Positions 44,725 through 46,015 of a DNA stretch of 46,015 nt are shown piece after piece. The stretch lies in NCBI GenBank assembly GCA_024959305.1, contig JANXGQ010000063.1, positions 1-46,015 on the forward strand, in the 5' to 3' direction. Positions within the stretch are counted from its first letter, which is position 1. The number at the start of each line of letters is the position of its first letter. The notes under the pieces were generated by a model, which saw nothing but the letters and a program-made list of their open reading frames with translations, did not search any database and was not told the origin of the DNA. A program made the position numbers and the translations under genes. The DNA is from Porticoccaceae bacterium (GTDB taxonomy: Bacteria; Pseudomonadota; Gammaproteobacteria; Pseudomonadales; Porticoccaceae).

Positions 44725-45734
44725 GCCGCCCGCTCCTGATACTGCAGCTTGGAAAACAATTGCTCGAGCTGTTGTTGCTGTTGCAATCTGCTTTCAAGTC
44801 GATTGAATACTCGGGTAAACGCCTTGCCCTCAGGTAGCCAATCGCTGTACCAGCCAATATGTTTTCTGGAGATTCTCACGCCGCCCACTTCGCCGTAAAA
44901 AGCGTGCAGATCAGTCAGATGTCGGCACATTATTTTGCCGATTTCATGCAAACTGGGAGCTGGCAGCAGTTCTCGATGCTGTAAATAGTGGTTAATCTGC
45001 TTAAAAATCCATGGATTGCCCTGAGCGCCGCGCCCAATCATTACGGCACTGGCGCCGGTCTTTGCGAGCACCGCATCCGCTTGCTGAGGTGTTGTAATAT
45101 CGCCATTGGCAATCACCGGTATAGAAACCGTATCCACCACCTGCGCTATGCTGTCGTATTCCACTTCACCCACAAAGCGACAGGCTTTAGTGCGGCCGTG
45201 GATGGCCAGCGCCGCAATACCGGCATCTTCAGCAATATTGGCGATAGTCACCGCGTTGCGATTTTGGCGATCCCAGCCGGTGCGTATTTTTAAAGTTACC
45301 GGCACATCCACCGCATCCACCACCGCGCGCAAAATGCTCTCGACTAACAGAGGGTCTCTTAGCAGAGCCGAGCCGGCGGCGCGTTTGCAGACTTTTTTTG
45401 CCGGGCAGCCCATATTGATATCAATAATTTCCGCACCCTGTGCAACATTAAAGCGCGCTGCCTCCGCCATCATCTGCGGATCATAGCCAGCGAGCTGCAC
45501 AGATTTGGGTGAAGGCTCATTGCCAAATTGGATACGCAGGCGAGATTTTCGCGTCGACCAGGTGCTGGGATCCGCTGCCACCATCTCCGAAACTACCAGC
45601 CCCGCACCCATTTCTCGGCAAAGTTGCCGAAAGGGCAGGTCGGTAACCCCAGCCATAGGAGCCAGCAGGGTTTTTTGCGATATTTGATAGGGGCCAATAC
45701 TAAACAAGATGCAATCTGCGCTTAATTTAAACAA
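44721..45734 (-). CDS. dusB: tRNA-dihydrouridine synthase B
   Basis: FMN enzyme that reduces specific uridines in tRNA. APMAGVTDLPFRQLC is at the N-terminal barrel strand, the catalytic cysteine lies in NMGCPAKKVCKRAAGSALL, and IHGRTKACRF and IGRGAQGNPWIF bind FMN. No ATG is available: the 337-residue frame begins with TTG 45734, and a TTG at 45707 would give an N-terminus (FSIGPYQI) closer to E. coli. Neither has a good Shine-Dalgarno, so the start is uncertain. Confidence 0.96.
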   Translation of the reverse strand: MFKLSADCILFSIGPYQISQKTLLAPMAGVTDLPFRQLCREMGAGLVVSEMVAADPSTWSTRKSRLRIQFGNEPSPKSVQLAGYDPQMMAEAARFNVAQGAEIIDINMGCPAKKVCKRAAGSALLRDPLLVESILRAVVDAVDVPVTLKIRTGWDRQNRNAVTIANIAEDAGIAALAIHGRTKACRFVGEVEYDSIAQVVDTVSIPVIANGDITTPQQADAVLAKTGASAVMIGRGAQGNPWIFKQINHYLQHRELLPAPSLHEIGKIMCRHLTDLHAFYGEVGGVRISRKHIGWYSDWLPEGKAFTRVFNRLESRLQQQQQLEQLFSKLQYQERAA

Positions 45735-45835
45735 CGGGGGGCAATAATAACCTGTGCACTGCTGATTAAAAAGTGATCAATTTAAAAAAGTGAATTTAAC
45801 GACCTAATCAATGATTAATAGTTATGGCCAGCCTT

Positions 45836-46015
45836 TTAGCGGACCTTAGAAGCCGCCAATTGCACCCAGTCATCTTCAATGGTGGCGGGTTCAAAATAAA
45901 AGTATCTGGAATAGGGCGCGGTGACCTGATCAATTTGATGGCTTAATATGCCCGACAGGCACAGCTGCCCAGCGGGCAGAGTCAGCGAGCTGATGTGCTC
46001 TGCTAGCTCAATAAG
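45836..46015 (-). CDS. prmA: ribosomal protein L11 methyltransferase, C-terminal part
   Basis: Sixty codons, including the stop, reach the window edge in frame. The residues LTLPAGQLCLSGILSHQIDQV and the ending DDWVQLAASKVR match the C-terminus of PrmA (the usual pattern is a GG-LVLSGIL segment and a late W-L). Position upstream of dusB-fis is conserved. PrmA trimethylates ribosomal protein L11. The gene continues beyond the window. Confidence 0.85.
   Translation of the reverse strand, partial: LIELAEHISSLTLPAGQLCLSGILSHQIDQVTAPYSRYFYFEPATIEDDWVQLAASKVR

Overview
The window reads as chromosomal backbone of a marine-type gammaproteobacterium with moderate GC. Gene content and order resemble several Pseudomonas housekeeping blocks: mutM, coaD, rsmD; ftsY-ftsE-ftsX-rpoH; metX-metW-DUF4426-rdgB-hemW; yggT-proC-yggS/pilT; ruvX-algH-gshB; rpe-trpE; trpG-trpD-trpC-crp-osmC-coq7; and prmA-dusB-fis-purH-purD. 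A TRAP transporter, an orphan exbD and an AlkK/DmdB-type acyl-CoA ligase suit an aquatic heterotroph, perhaps of the SAR92/Porticoccaceae/Cellvibrionales kind. That placement is an inference from protein sequence and gene order; no rRNA or tRNA gene is present to confirm it.

Layout. 1-2 kb: TRAP permease subunits. 2-3.5 kb: alpha/beta hydrolase and exbD. 3.8-5.8 kb: mutM, coaD, rsmD. 5.9-9.6 kb: ftsYEX and rpoH, ending in a clear intrinsic terminator. 9.6-11.7 kb: a small transposon-like element (copy A), a DUF423 gene, trmB and an FKBP lipoprotein. 11.7-14.7 kb (minus): rsd/algQ, dsbB, gshA and an unknown 77-residue gene. 14.7-15.6 kb: a second, longer copy of the element (copy B) and yajL. 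15.6-25.5 kb (minus): lplT-like, ubiD, rho, trxA, fieF, hemW, rdgB, DUF4426, metW, metX. 25.7-30.5 kb (mostly minus): yggU, yggT, proC, yggS, a pilT remnant, ruvX, algH, gshB. 30.7-37.1 kb (plus): acyl-CoA ligase, rpe, trp leader, trpEGDC. 37.2-40.6 kb: crp, osmC, a lineage-specific LysR/small-gene/candidate-sRNA module, coq7. 40.7-46 kb (minus): ywaF-like, purD, purH, fis, dusB and the end of prmA.

Most genes are ordinary: ribosome and tRNA modification, cell division, heat shock, redox and glutathione, methionine, tryptophan and purine synthesis. The unusual material lies between them. The strongest signal is a pair of dispersed elements (9636-9700 and 14744-14985) with matching terminal inverted repeats, each flanked by a perfect 5-bp duplication (ATGAA and ATTAT). 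Each ends exactly at, or 3 nt before, the start codon of the next gene. The right inverted repeat supplies a GAGG Shine-Dalgarno sequence, and the left repeat carries its complement. This looks like a MITE that acts as a translation-initiation module able to fold its own ribosome binding site into a hairpin.

Other points of interest: a LysR regulator whose apparent dyad (ATGCA-N5-TGCAT) recurs at the promoter of a candidate sRNA; a pilT gene reduced to its two ends; a yggU gene that appears to start with ATT; a two-Trp leader peptide before trpE; and a rho leader with competing complementary repeats.
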